Positions 1 to 8,613 of a stretch of DNA of 64,000 nucleotides are shown one piece after another. The notes under the pieces were generated by a model. That model saw nothing but the letters and a program-made list of their open reading frames with translations, was not told where the DNA came from and searched no databases. This stretch comes from Histomonas meleagridis. Lineage: Eukaryota > Parabasalia > Tritrichomonadida > Dientamoebidae. The position numbers and the translations under genes were made by a program. Each line of letters begins with the position of its first letter. Within the stretch, counting starts at the first letter, position 1. Location of the stretch: the NCBI GenBank assembly GCA_020186115.1, contig WSYJ01000156.1, forward strand, positions 62,001 to 126,000, read 5' to 3'.

Positions 1-425
1 ATTAAAAAGTGACACTGCTTTTTGAAATATTTTGATTAACGGTACCATATTTTGATTGAATTTCTATCGGATTTATCGCTTCACTTTTGTCCCATTTTAT
101 TACTGCTGATAATATCATGATTTTATTCAAACGTAGATCTCTAATGTATTTTGTCTGGCATGCCGCTTAGAATATCTTAAAAGTTGGATTTCGAGTAAAT
201 AAATAACAATTATTGAAATGACAAAGATTTCTAAATACCAATTAGCCCTTCTTATACAAAATAATTAGCGCATATAAAAATTTTATTTAGCTAATGAATA
301 GGGGAGTAGGAAGCTCTCAAAAATGATATTCATATTTTGGTGAAATTGATCATTCGTTTTTGATAAACATATTTTGTAATTACTTGTAATAAGAATTTTA
401 ACGTCTAGCCAGAACAAAATTAATT
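1..425. other. Intergenic, no gene seen
   Basis: AT-rich sequence downstream of the H-protein gene. I see no open frame with protein-like composition, no tRNA-like fold and no repeat shared with the rest of the window. Confidence 0.5.
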
Positions 426-818
426 TTAACTTTTAGACTTTAAAAAATTATTATATTCGGCTTCATTCATGAGTTTGGAAGTATCGTCACTATCAAGGCC
501 AAGCTTAAGAATCCAGCCTTCTTTTTCAGGAGATTTATTAACTAATGATGGGTCATTTTGAACAGCTTTATTGGCTTCAATGATTTTGCCAGGTAATGGT
601 GCAAATATTGGAGATGTAGCTTTAGTAGATTCTATGTCGCACAATTCATCACCTGCCTTAACTTCTTTTCCAATTTGGGGTTCTACAAAATTCACGTCGC
701 CAAGATGATGTACAGCATATGATGTAATACCAACAGTACCTACACGTCCAACAATATCGATCCATTCATGAGTTGGAGTATAAAATTTTGCAAATGATCT
801 CATAACAGAAGAAATCAT
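426..818 (-). CDS. gcvH: Glycine cleavage system H protein, probably hydrogenosomal
   Basis: A 130-residue lipoyl carrier protein. The core TPTHEWI...VGITSYA...LGDV and the lipoylation segment IESTKATSPI are diagnostic of the H-protein family; Lys66 is the predicted lipoyl-lysine. The family shuttles the aminomethyl group between P and T proteins. Trichomonads are known to keep only part of this system (H and L proteins) in the hydrogenosome, alongside serine hydroxymethyltransferase. The first ~11 residues (MISSVMRSFAKF) resemble short hydrogenosomal presequences with an Arg followed by Phe near the cleavage point. The ATG is supported by an Inr-like TCATTTT a few bases upstream. The gene is divergent from the Rab gene at 1045. 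Family assignment is firm; organelle targeting is inferred. Confidence 0.93.
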   Translation of the reverse strand: MISSVMRSFAKFYTPTHEWIDIVGRVGTVGITSYAVHHLGDVNFVEPQIGKEVKAGDELCDIESTKATSPIFAPLPGKIIEANKAVQNDPSLVNKSPEKEGWILKLGLDSDDTSKLMNEAEYNNFLKSKS

Positions 819-822
819 TTAT

Positions 823-829
823 AAAATGA
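823..829 (-). promoter_or_regulatory. Inr-like initiator of the H-protein gene
   Basis: TCATTTT on the minus strand matches the trichomonad initiator TCA-Y-W. The presumed +1 A lies 9 bases before the ATG, giving the very short leader typical of these organisms. Confidence 0.6.
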
Positions 830-1029
830 AATTCAGGAATACGTTAAAAATTGTGTAAGAAGAAACCGTTTGACGATGAAATCAATTTTTGAGAGCTTTC
901 GACATATTTATCTTCAGAAAATTCTGCAGTGTTTTCAGTATAACGATAAAACTTTTCAATGTCACTTTGGGGTGGGCCAAAAGGAACGTTATTTTTAGTC
1001 GTTCTTGTAACGTTCTCTGGTATGTGATC

Positions 1030-1037
1030 AACGGTTT
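1030..1037 (+). promoter_or_regulatory. M3-like core promoter element before the Rab gene
   Basis: AACGGTTT fits the published T. vaginalis M3 (Myb-recognition-like) consensus and sits 7 bases before the ATG. The same word recurs before many genes in this window. Confidence 0.55.
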
Positions 1038-1044
1038 TTAATTC

Positions 1045-1611
1045 ATGATTTCTTTAAAGGTTGTCCTTGTAGGAGATGCAAAAGTTGGGAAAAGTTGCAT
1101 ACTAAACAGGCTTGTTCATGGAACATTTGATAAAAATACACCTGCTACAATTGGCGCTGCTTTTATGGCAAAAATAATCCAAACACCAAATGAAACTGTA
1201 CGTCTTCAACTATGGGATACTGCAGGACAAGAGAAGTTCAGGTCTCTCGCGCCAATGTACTATCGATCAGCAGCTGTTGCTGTTCTTGTTTATGATGTAA
1301 CATCTCGAGAGAGTCTTGTAGGACTTGAAGAATGGGCTGCTGAGATAAACGATAAGACACCTCAACATTCAAAACTTGTTATAATTGGAAATAAAATTGA
1401 TCTCGAAGATCAAAGATGTATTTCCACTCAACAAGGTAAAGAATTTGCAGAACAAATCGGAGCTGTGATTCATGCCGAAACATCAGCTAAAACAGGTGAA
1501 GGGATCAATGAAGTTTTTGCAAAAATTGCAGAACTTGAAATCACGCAAGACGATATTGTCGAAAACCCAAAAGAACTCCAATCAAAAAATGAATCTGGAT
1601 GCTCTTGTTGA
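1045..1611 (+). CDS. Rab-family small GTPase (Rab5/Rab22-like)
   Basis: 188 residues with the complete Ras-superfamily set: P-loop GDAKVGKS (10-17), switch II WDTAGQE (57-63), guanine-binding NKID (116-119) and ETSAK (145-149). The C-terminal CSC is a dicysteine prenylation motif typical of Rabs. The effector region ATIGAAF resembles Rab5/Rab22 and suggests an endosomal role, but trichomonad Rabs have expanded widely and the subfamily call is tentative. The protein would be geranylgeranylated and cycle between GDI and endomembranes. An M3-like AACGGTTT lies directly upstream of the ATG. No oddities in length or motifs. Confidence 0.93.
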   Translation: MISLKVVLVGDAKVGKSCILNRLVHGTFDKNTPATIGAAFMAKIIQTPNETVRLQLWDTAGQEKFRSLAPMYYRSAAVAVLVYDVTSRESLVGLEEWAAEINDKTPQHSKLVIIGNKIDLEDQRCISTQQGKEFAEQIGAVIHAETSAKTGEGINEVFAKIAELEITQDDIVENPKELQSKNESGCSC

Positions 1612-2124
1612 TACAGCTATCACTTTAATAAAAATAGTATAAAATATTTAGTATCATTTAAAACTATTATAATTCCCTTAACCGGACTTATGTGAAGAAA
1701 AGCAAATAGTTTATTGTGCGGTTGTCGTCGTAATAAGTGAATAATTAAACTTTATGAATGAATTTGAATTAGGATTAAAAAGTGAATTTTTTTTATAATT
1801 TTTTTAATTCATTTTTTACCCAAATCTACACAGAAGTCTCTGGTTGATTTTTCGTGGGTATGAAAATATAGTCGTATAATGAATTTGCATCACGAAGTAA
1901 ATTCTTTTTTGTTTTATTTTTTACTTGATGCATTTTCTTTTAGCTTTATTAAAAAAGAATATATATTGGGTGATTAGTTAAAAAATGTTAATCACCAAAT
2001 AATCAATTTCAAAAAAAAAATTTGTAGTGGAAAAACAGAGAACCATTATAGACTAGATATCACTATAGTCATTTGTAATATTTGTGTTGATTTTGGGTTC
2101 ATTTTCCAAAAGAAGGGAAGCCTG
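1612..2124. other. Intergenic, no gene seen
   Basis: AT-rich spacer between the Rab gene and the palmitoyltransferase, both on the plus strand. Long A/T runs; nothing coding-like in either direction. Confidence 0.5.
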
Positions 2125-2886
2125 ATGAACAGAGGAGATTGTATTTTATCTATTATTACAAATTCTATTGTCATAGCTATTGGTCTTGGCTTTGCTTACA
2201 GTAGCCTCATTGTTTCAATTCCTTCTTTTAAAAGTGAAGATAACAAATTTTTCATCAACACTTTATGGTGTATTACAGCTTTCTTCTTTATAATGTGGAT
2301 TTGGTGTTGGATATATTCAGCAACTGCAGATCCAGGACGTACTTCTGATGATCTTAAGGACCGAGGATATCTCCAAGAAATCCAAAAAGGAAATATACCT
2401 ATTCCTCTAAGAGGACTTCCAATCTGTCATAAGTGTGGTCTCCCTCAGCCTCCAAATGCAGAGCATTGCGATATTTGCAATTCTTGTCATCTCAGATTTG
2501 ATCATCATTGTGGAGTTATTGGAAACTGTGTTGCTGACAAAAACCTAAAATCATTCACACTCAGTTTTATTTATGGTGGGATATTTTCAGCAATTACAAC
2601 TATTGTTGGATTAATCTCATTCAGTAAATTAAATAAAGAAAAAAAGGGAAATCCATCAGTTATAATTGGTCTTATCATAACAGTGTATAGTGGTGCAATT
2701 TCTATTGTTCTTATTGCTTTTGGTCTTGGAATTTTCTTTGAAAATTTAAGCCATAGTAAACTCAGTTTGACTAAGTATTTATGGACATTTGGGAATCACT
2801 GGTGGCAAAAATTGATCCCCATACAAAGGAAAACAACGTTTCTTGCATGGCCTGGAGTGTTCTGGGTTGATGACTTTGAAGCATGA
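2125..2886 (+). CDS. DHHC-type palmitoyltransferase (zinc-finger membrane protein)
   Basis: 253 residues. The cysteine-rich domain starts near residue 101 (CHKCGLPQPPNAEHCDICNSC) and continues into DHHC at 126-129 followed by GVIGNCV. The family acylates cysteines of membrane-associated proteins from Golgi or plasma membrane. Four hydrophobic segments (about 8-32, 43-65, 143-168 and 183-207) bracket the domain in the usual 2+2 arrangement. The usual Pro-Trp after DHHC is replaced by Gly-Val, as in a minority of family members. The length is short but complete. The ATG at 2125 is the first in frame. A second, differently built palmitoyltransferase lies at 60977-62334. Confidence 0.93.
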   Translation: MNRGDCILSIITNSIVIAIGLGFAYSSLIVSIPSFKSEDNKFFINTLWCITAFFFIMWIWCWIYSATADPGRTSDDLKDRGYLQEIQKGNIPIPLRGLPICHKCGLPQPPNAEHCDICNSCHLRFDHHCGVIGNCVADKNLKSFTLSFIYGGIFSAITTIVGLISFSKLNKEKKGNPSVIIGLIITVYSGAISIVLIAFGLGIFFENLSHSKLSLTKYLWTFGNHWWQKLIPIQRKTTFLAWPGVFWVDDFEA

Positions 2887-3225
2887 GATTATACTAGCTT
2901 CATTAGAATTCGTTTTAAAGCTATTATTTTGAAATAAACACACATATATATACATTTTTAATATCACATTTTGCATAGTTAATAAAAATAATATGAAATA
3001 CATAACTATTCAAAAAGATTTTGATTTCTATTTGTAATTTTCTTTTTTTAACATTGAAAATATTAAATATGAAGAAATCTGGTTTTATCATGTTTATAAA
3101 AATCAATTGAGTATGCAATTCTTTTTCAAAGTCAAAAATAATAAGACAATTGATATTGAGGATTAAACATTAAATATATTTTATAAAATTATCATTACAT
3201 GAATTTATTGAAATAAAAAATGAGC
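2887..3225. other. Intergenic between convergent genes
   Basis: AT-rich sequence between the convergent palmitoyltransferase and SAS-6-like genes. Two short overlapping open frames on the minus strand have no protein-like features. Confidence 0.5.
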
Positions 3226-3861
3226 TTATTTGAATGACCGCTGATGTCTCATTTGTTTAATGGCGCCAGGATTTTTGATCTTTAACATGGAATACAAGTT
3301 ACTAAGCTCTGTCTTTGCTGTGTTAGCTTCCATTCGCATTTTATTATATCGAAATTGAACCTGATCTCTAACATAATCATCAGGCGCTTGGACAAATCCC
3401 AATGAAAATATATCAACTGTCTTAAATTTTAATATCTGTTGAACATTTAATATTCCTGTATCGCTTTTGAGTGTAAAGTTGATATCGAATATGCCTGTTT
3501 GTTTTGCAAATTCAGTCAATATTTCAATTAAAACTTGAGGAAATTCATCAAATTCAGTGTTCATCTTTTGTTCCTTTTTGAATTTATCAAAATCTTTGCT
3601 ATTAATAGATAATTCAAATAAGAAAAATATATCTATTTCTGAAGTAACCTCAATAGCCATAAGAGAAAGGTGATCCTTCTCTTTGATTTCAATAATTTTA
3701 AACCTTAGAATGATTACTTCTGATGACTTTGTCTGATCTGAACGAAATTCAACTGGAATTTCGTTATTAAAAACAATTTCACCGCCATATCTTAAGCTTG
3801 GATCACATAACTCATTTCCTAAATTAAATGATTCCACGCTTTTCGTGTCATTATGTTTCAT
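3226..3861 (-). CDS. SAS6: SAS-6 N-terminal head-domain protein (centriole assembly), short form
   Basis: 211 residues from the ATG at 3861 (MKHNDTKS); an upstream in-frame extension has no ATG. The segment from VIILRFKIIEIKEKDH through FFLFELSINSKDFDKFKKEQ to FDEFPQVLIEIL matches the SAS-6 head, which dimerises into the ninefold centriolar cartwheel. ILKFKTVDIFSLGFVQAPDDYVRDQV fits the end of the head and the start of the coiled coil. Canonical SAS-6 then carries a long coiled coil. Here only about 45 residues follow, a short helical Lys/Arg-rich tail ending IKQMRHQRSFK, so this is a head-only or very short SAS-6. The assignment rests on remembered family patterns. An XLF/PAXX-like relative, with a similar fold, is the main alternative. 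Confidence 0.68.
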   Translation of the reverse strand: MKHNDTKSVESFNLGNELCDPSLRYGGEIVFNNEIPVEFRSDQTKSSEVIILRFKIIEIKEKDHLSLMAIEVTSEIDIFFLFELSINSKDFDKFKKEQKMNTEFDEFPQVLIEILTEFAKQTGIFDINFTLKSDTGILNVQQILKFKTVDIFSLGFVQAPDDYVRDQVQFRYNKMRMEANTAKTELSNLYSMLKIKNPGAIKQMRHQRSFK

Positions 3862-4318
3862 TTTTTGATAAACGTACGTTCGAAATAATAAACTATTCAA
3901 AAAAGAAAATCCAATTGGGTTTACAAAATAAGGATGAAACAAAAGATTTCTTTATTCTGATCAGTATCAAAATCCTTCTTTTCTCCAATACATGAATTTA
4001 TTCTTTCTTTGAAATAGTGATTAAACTTATATTTATTTTAAAAATTTTTTAATTAATGAAATTTAAATTAATATGTCTTCGGGCTCAGGAGCTATTGTAA
4101 AAGTAAAAAATGGCACACAAACATTAACCTTATTTAGTAAAAATTAAAAATAATTTTTTTTTTGAATTAGAAAAAAATTAGTCATATGAAACAACGATTG
4201 TTCTACTAAAACCAAGGCGTATGAAACATTAAAAAACCCCTCATTAGCATATCTTTTTATATATGTAATATTTAGCTTTGCATATAAATATCCTCTTTTA
4301 GATTTGCGCACAAAATTT
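3862..4318. other. Intergenic, no firm gene
   Basis: Between two minus-strand genes. A 24-codon plus-strand frame starts at about 4073 (MSSGSGAIVKVKNG...) but is too short to support. Nothing else is seen. Confidence 0.4.
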
Positions 4319-4711
4319 TTAATCATCAAGTTCATTTATATCAGAGCTCGCATAGTAAATACCTGTTAGAGTCAAAGGTCCTCCACTTGCCCGAACAGTT
4401 GGAATATTAAATTGTGAAAATGGAATTGTCACAGAAACACTTGGATTTTGCTGTGGAAACAAAGAAGCTATAACAGTTGATCTTACTTCTGTCTGAGCTG
4501 TATCACTTTCTTCCCCTAATTTATCAATTCTGATAGTCTGAATAATTCCTTCCAAAATAACCTTTTTAAGTGTTATATCAGCACAATGAATTCCAGTTAT
4601 AACGCAAGTGCACCCATTCGGAACTGGTAGATATGCAGGTTCCTTATCTTTTAATTCTAATGTCCAATTTCTTTTGTTGAACATTTTGCATACATTAACG
4701 GTCTCTTTCAT
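4319..4711 (-). CDS. Nucleoplasmin-like domain protein (tentative)
   Basis: 130 residues from the first ATG, 121 from the next one at 4684. I prefer the second: the M3-like GACCGTTA lies inside the N-terminal codons of the longer reading and just before the second ATG (MFNKRNWTL). The pattern W-x-L-E-L...AYLPVPNGCTCVITGIHCAD, a charged loop, then TVIASLFPQQNPSVSVTIPF and LTLTGIYY follows the beta-sandwich of nucleoplasmin-like domains (plant HD2, FKBP39 N-terminus), which bind histones as pentamers. A short acidic end (ELDD) is present but no long acidic tract. The assignment is inferred by eye. Any small beta-sandwich protein of unknown role is the alternative. Confidence 0.6.
   Translation of the reverse strand: MKETVNVCKMFNKRNWTLELKDKEPAYLPVPNGCTCVITGIHCADITLKKVILEGIIQTIRIDKLGEESDTAQTEVRSTVIASLFPQQNPSVSVTIPFSQFNIPTVRASGGPLTLTGIYYASSDINELDD
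4696..4703 (-). promoter_or_regulatory. M3-like element that decides the start of the nucleoplasmin-like gene
   Basis: GACCGTTA on the minus strand, 12 bases upstream of the second ATG. Because M3 is a core-promoter element, its place inside the first codons of the longer reading argues for the shorter protein. Confidence 0.5.
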
Positions 4712-5031
4712 TTTTTAAACTGGAAAAAATTTGATCATTTCTCAATCTTTTTTTAGCAAAATTCTTTTTATACAGATTATTTGCTTGCATTTATTATTCT
4801 TTGAACATAAAATTAAAAAAAATTATTGTTAATAATAATGATACAATCGCTTTTTATAAAAATTGTTTCTAACACCATCATTTTTTTAGAAATCTATTAT
4901 ACACAGAAAGCTAATCTTGACATACATTTCTCTATTTGGCTTCTTCGAAGATTTGCAAAGATCAGAACGTCTCTTTGGTGTGGCACTTTTCGTAAGTGAT
5001 TTCACTCGTTTTTTGAATTTGCAAAAATGCT
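4712..5031. other. Intergenic, no gene seen
   Basis: AT-rich spacer upstream of the nucleoplasmin-like gene and downstream of the longin-like gene; both are on the minus strand. No coding features. Confidence 0.45.
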
Positions 5032-5784
5032 TCACGCCATTAAACCTTCTGCTGTTTGGAAGCAAAGGTTAAGCATTGCCAACGTGTCTTTAACCTGTGA
5101 AATAACACTTGGAGAATGTGATTGTGCTCGAATTTGGAGAACTACTGTGGTTGCACCAAAAAGAACAATATGTGAAAATATATGTCCGCCTTCAATAACA
5201 AGTTCATATGGCACATCTTGTGTTAAATTAGCAACTTCTTGAAGCGCAAATTGAAGTTGTTGCAAATTTGCAGCAACGGAAATTGAATCTGCATTTGATG
5301 GATAAGTGTAAATAGCATCGCCATCACTGAAAATAACAGCGAATTGAATGGCTCCTCTAAGTTTGTCGATTAAGTTAAGAAGGATAATATTTGATGCAGA
5401 TCTAATTGCGGGACCTAATCCTGAATTAAATCTTCTAAAATTAGATGAATCAGTCAAGTTTAATGTTTCTGGATTAAAGCGTTCAAGGAAAGCTCGTAAA
5501 ATTTGTGTAGCAATACAATGTGCCAAAGATCTGTAAAATGTTGCATCATGAAAAATAAAAACTTTAATCCCCGTTTCTTCTGATTGCACAATCGTAATAG
5601 CTATTGTTGACATAACCATGTAAGAAACAGGGGCTCCTACAGATCTACTTGATAGATCATTCATTGCTGTTATAAGACCTCCAAATGATCGTAGATTACG
5701 AGAACCGCCTTCAAAATCAGCTGAAAATATTACAATACCACTTTTAGCTGTGATACAAATTGATTTTAGCTCTGGGCGATTCAT
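5032..5784 (-). CDS. Conserved-type protein with two longin/roadblock-like halves (tentative)
   Basis: 250 residues from the ATG at 5784 (MNRPELKSICITAKSG). The frame is open further upstream, but that part has no ATG and contains the M3-like AACGGTTT at 5819-5826. The N-terminal half starts ICITAKSGIVIFSADF and continues VSYMVMSTIAITIVQ...IKVFIFHD...SLAHCIATQILRAFLERF. The C-terminal half runs AIQFAVIFSDGDAIYTYP...LIEGGHIF-like ELVIEGGHIFSHIVLFGATTVVLQIRAQ. Each looks like an alpha-beta-alpha longin or roadblock fold, as in trafficking GTPase regulators such as Mon1/Ccz1-type or Ragulator-type proteins. I cannot name the family. A vesicle-traffic role is inference only. Confidence 0.6.
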   Translation of the reverse strand: MNRPELKSICITAKSGIVIFSADFEGGSRNLRSFGGLITAMNDLSSRSVGAPVSYMVMSTIAITIVQSEETGIKVFIFHDATFYRSLAHCIATQILRAFLERFNPETLNLTDSSNFRRFNSGLGPAIRSASNIILLNLIDKLRGAIQFAVIFSDGDAIYTYPSNADSISVAANLQQLQFALQEVANLTQDVPYELVIEGGHIFSHIVLFGATTVVLQIRAQSHSPSVISQVKDTLAMLNLCFQTAEGLMA

Positions 5785-6693
5785 CGAATCAAAATTTGGT
5801 ATAATAAGTTTTTCTGAGAAACCGTTTGTGGGTAAACGCACTTTTTATTTGCTCACAGCCGATTTTTTAACGTATTTTTAACGAGCATTTTTTGTTTTCA
5901 TTTTGCTCAATATTAATAGTAATTTTCACAAAGTTATACACTCCATTGTGATTACAATTAAATACATATCATAAAATTATATGAACTGGTGTGTTTCATT
6001 TCTGAATTTGAAAAAATTAAATAGATTTTTCCTTACTCTTATCTTATTTTCTGACTATGATTTTTTATGTATAAATATAATTTAATGACACAATTATCAA
6101 TGACATGTTAATTTGATTTTTTTTATTGTTGTATAAATAATGAGCAATATTCGATATCTCAACAGAAAATTAAAAATTGAGATATTTGTCTGACATATGT
6201 AAAAAAATTGTTTTCTCGAAGAACCTTTGAGTGCCAACAGATATTTAATGATTATATTCCAGATTTTCCTCTCGGCATCTCTCAACAACTGAACGATACA
6301 TACCGATATGTCACATTCTTGTCATAATTTTGTGAAAAAGCGGTTATTTGATACAATTTTCGGAAAATGATGAGGTATCCATTTTGGCAAAAATATATTT
6401 GTAATCGCATAACTTATTGTTCTGTATTACATAGAAACTCCATGAACAAAATAAAATTCCTTCCACTATGTACAGCAAATATCAAAGTTCTTAAAATTTT
6501 TCAAATTATTAATTTTCATAAGAATTCAAAAGAAACTTGTTTTCCATAATTTTTTCAACTTTCCATTAAAGCGCTTATTTATGTTCCGCAGCATCATGCT
6601 TCTTAAAATTAATTTGAAGAAACATAATTGTCAGTTCCCTGCAGAAAATGGGATGCCCGAACGGTTCGAGGACGTTTAATAGCACTTGACTCG
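5785..6693. other. Divergent intergenic region, no gene seen
   Basis: A 0.9-kb spacer between the minus-strand longin-like gene and the plus-strand alcohol dehydrogenase. Short open frames near 6.1 and 6.4 kb have no protein-like pattern. An M3-like AGCGGTTA lies near 6340. Confidence 0.45.
5819..5826 (-). promoter_or_regulatory. M3-like element of the longin-like gene
   Basis: AACGGTTT on the minus strand, about 35 bases before the ATG at 5784. It supports that ATG over any upstream start. Confidence 0.5.
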
Positions 6694-7947
6694 ATGTCGT
6701 CTCTTGTTCCATATCACTGGATGAACGATACCCACATCGCATTTGGTGTTGGTGCTATTGAAACAGTTAAGGAATATGTCAAAAAAGGCACAAAAATTTT
6801 ATGTATTGCTGATAATCAAAAGCACATATATAAAAGCGGAGCTAAATCCGATGTCGACAGAGTTCTTTCTGAAATTGGTGCCAAGTATACTTGGAGTGAA
6901 AAAATTGAAGCCAATCCAGACTACTCCACCATTTGTGAATTAATTTCAGATATCAGGAAGAATCCAGTTGATCTTCTTCTTACTGTAGGTGGTGGCTCTG
7001 CTATGGACGCTACGAAATTTATTTCTTCTGCTGTTAATCTTCCTTCTTCTGTTGAACCATGGAGCATTCTTCGTCATCCAGAACTTATCGGGAAGACCAT
7101 ACCAATGATTTCTGTTTGCACTCTTGCCGCAACTGGTTCTGAGTGGAATGAGCGCTTTGTAATATCTCGCCGCAGCACAGGCGAAAAAGTTGCAGGCGCA
7201 AATCCGCACAACTTTTTCAAAGTATGTTACTTGGTCGGACGGTTATACCGAACGACCGTTTATCCATGAACTAACTCATAGCTTTCTGTTTTAGACCCAC
7301 GCTATACTCTTACTGTTCCAGAACGTCAGACATGCAACGGCCTCTTTGATTCTTATTGCCATGTCATGGAAGAGTACATTACCGGTCATTTTGCACCTAT
7401 GCAAGATCGAATGAGTGAAGGTGTTGCCAAAACAATCATTGAATTAGCACCAAAATTACTTGAACATCCAAGTGATTTGAACTTCCGTGCAACAGCTATG
7501 CAAACATCATCAATGGCTCTTAATACTCTTCTTCAAACAGGCACAATCTCTTGCTGGGGAACACACCGAAGCTCAATGATCCTTACTGCAAAGTATGGAA
7601 TGGATCATGGCCAGTCACTTGTACCAATTCTTGCAAATGTTTGGAAACGATTCTTCGATGTCAAGAAATTCAAGCTTGCACAAATGGCGGACCGCGTATG
7701 GGAATACAAAGGTTATGGCACCGTCGATGACAAGGCCAAATACTCAATTGATAAAATGCAAGAATTTGCTCGCATGCTCAAATTGAAGTTGACAATCAGC
7801 GAATACACACACGAAGCACATCCGGAGCAAGCTGTGAAGGATATGGTGGAGTACACTTGGGACATGATGGGAAGGAAGCCGTTTGGCGAAAGAGGAATCA
7901 TCAAATCAAAGGAAGACCTCGAAGTAATATACTCAAATTCGTTCTAA
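6694..7947 (+). CDS. Iron-containing alcohol dehydrogenase (YqhD/butanol dehydrogenase type), spliced
   Basis: Two exons, 6694-7221 and 7282-7947, give 397 residues, the normal family length. The enzyme would reduce aldehydes to alcohols with NAD(P)H in fermentation. Visible motifs: nucleotide-binding GGGSAMDATKF; metal ligands Asp and His in GLFDSYCHVMEEY; His in WGTHRSS; and His in YGMDHGQSLVPIL. These are the one Asp and three His of group III dehydrogenases. Splicing restores FFK to LSVLDPRYTLTVPERQ, which matches the VLDPxYT-TxPxRQ segment of the family and fixes the junction. The ATG at 6694 (MSSLVPYHWMNDT) is chosen because the upstream in-frame part has no ATG. The bacterial flavour fits lateral acquisition, but the intron shows it is fully domesticated. 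Confidence 0.92.
7222..7281 (+). other. 60-bp spliceosomal intron in the alcohol dehydrogenase gene
   Basis: It begins GTATGTT and ends ACTAACTCATAG, the trichomonad 5' splice signal and fused branch-point/3' splice signal. It also contains an imperfect GC-rich hairpin at about 7232-7256 (GGTCG...CGACC). Removal restores an alcohol dehydrogenase frame with no gap in the family alignment, so the call rests on both signal and homology. Confidence 0.95.
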
Positions 7948-8107
7948 GTGAATTGGATGACAAAACTCATAGTAAAATTTGATTTCTTCACCAAAATGTT
8001 TTGATGAATCACAACAAAATGAAATTTGTTGATTTTCTTTTGAAGTTTATTAAAGTTAAATTTGATCAAATTTGATACTTGAGATATTGTTCCGATCTTT
8101 AAAATGT
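7948..8107. other. Downstream flank of the dehydrogenase, no gene seen
   Basis: AT-rich 3' flank leading into the ankyrin-family relic that follows. Confidence 0.4.
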
Positions 8108-8395
8108 TAATTATAAAGAACTACCAAAGAATGATTGGGAATTACATAAGAGATATGGTAAAGAAGGCGTTCGAATGAAATTGCGAAAATCATTCGAAAT
8201 GATGACATCGAATAACTTCAAAAACAACACAACCAAACTTTGATTAAAATACCAAAAAATACCAAAATCATTATATGAACGATGTACATTTGTTATTAAT
8301 AAATATGGTGTTACATTAATTGATTATTCTGCATATTTTGGCTCATTAAAATGTTTTAAATATTTGTTACTACAATTGTAGGCGGATATTTAAAG
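8108..8395 (+). pseudogene. Decayed DUF3447/ankyrin gene fragment
   Basis: Read across several frames, the plus strand gives LPKNDWELHKRYGKEGV, EIAKIIRNDDIE, YERCTFVINK, VTLIDYSAYFGSLKCFKYLL. These pieces match, in order, the central part of the intact DUF3447 proteins at 15870 (minus) and 55265 (plus). Frameshifts and stops separate the pieces, and neither the N-terminal part nor the ankyrin units are present. It is a relic left by duplication of that family. Confidence 0.8.
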
Positions 8396-8613
8396 AAAAA
8401 TGATTAATGTCAACAAAATAATTTTTCATATGAATGGCTCTTGTTTAATTGATAAAAATGTTTACCATTCATCTTGATCTTTTATCATCGCCATATTAAT
8501 TCATTTTTAAAGATTAATTATTTTATTTAATCACATTCATTTGTGTTACTATCATAAATAAAATATAAATGAAAATAATTAATACATATTTACAAACATA
8601 ATATTTTTACTCA

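Noticed and set aside
4073-4147. 24-codon plus-strand peptide (MSSGSGAIVKV...)
   Set aside because: Plausible wording, but too short; no promoter word, and no following exon with trichomonad splice signals.
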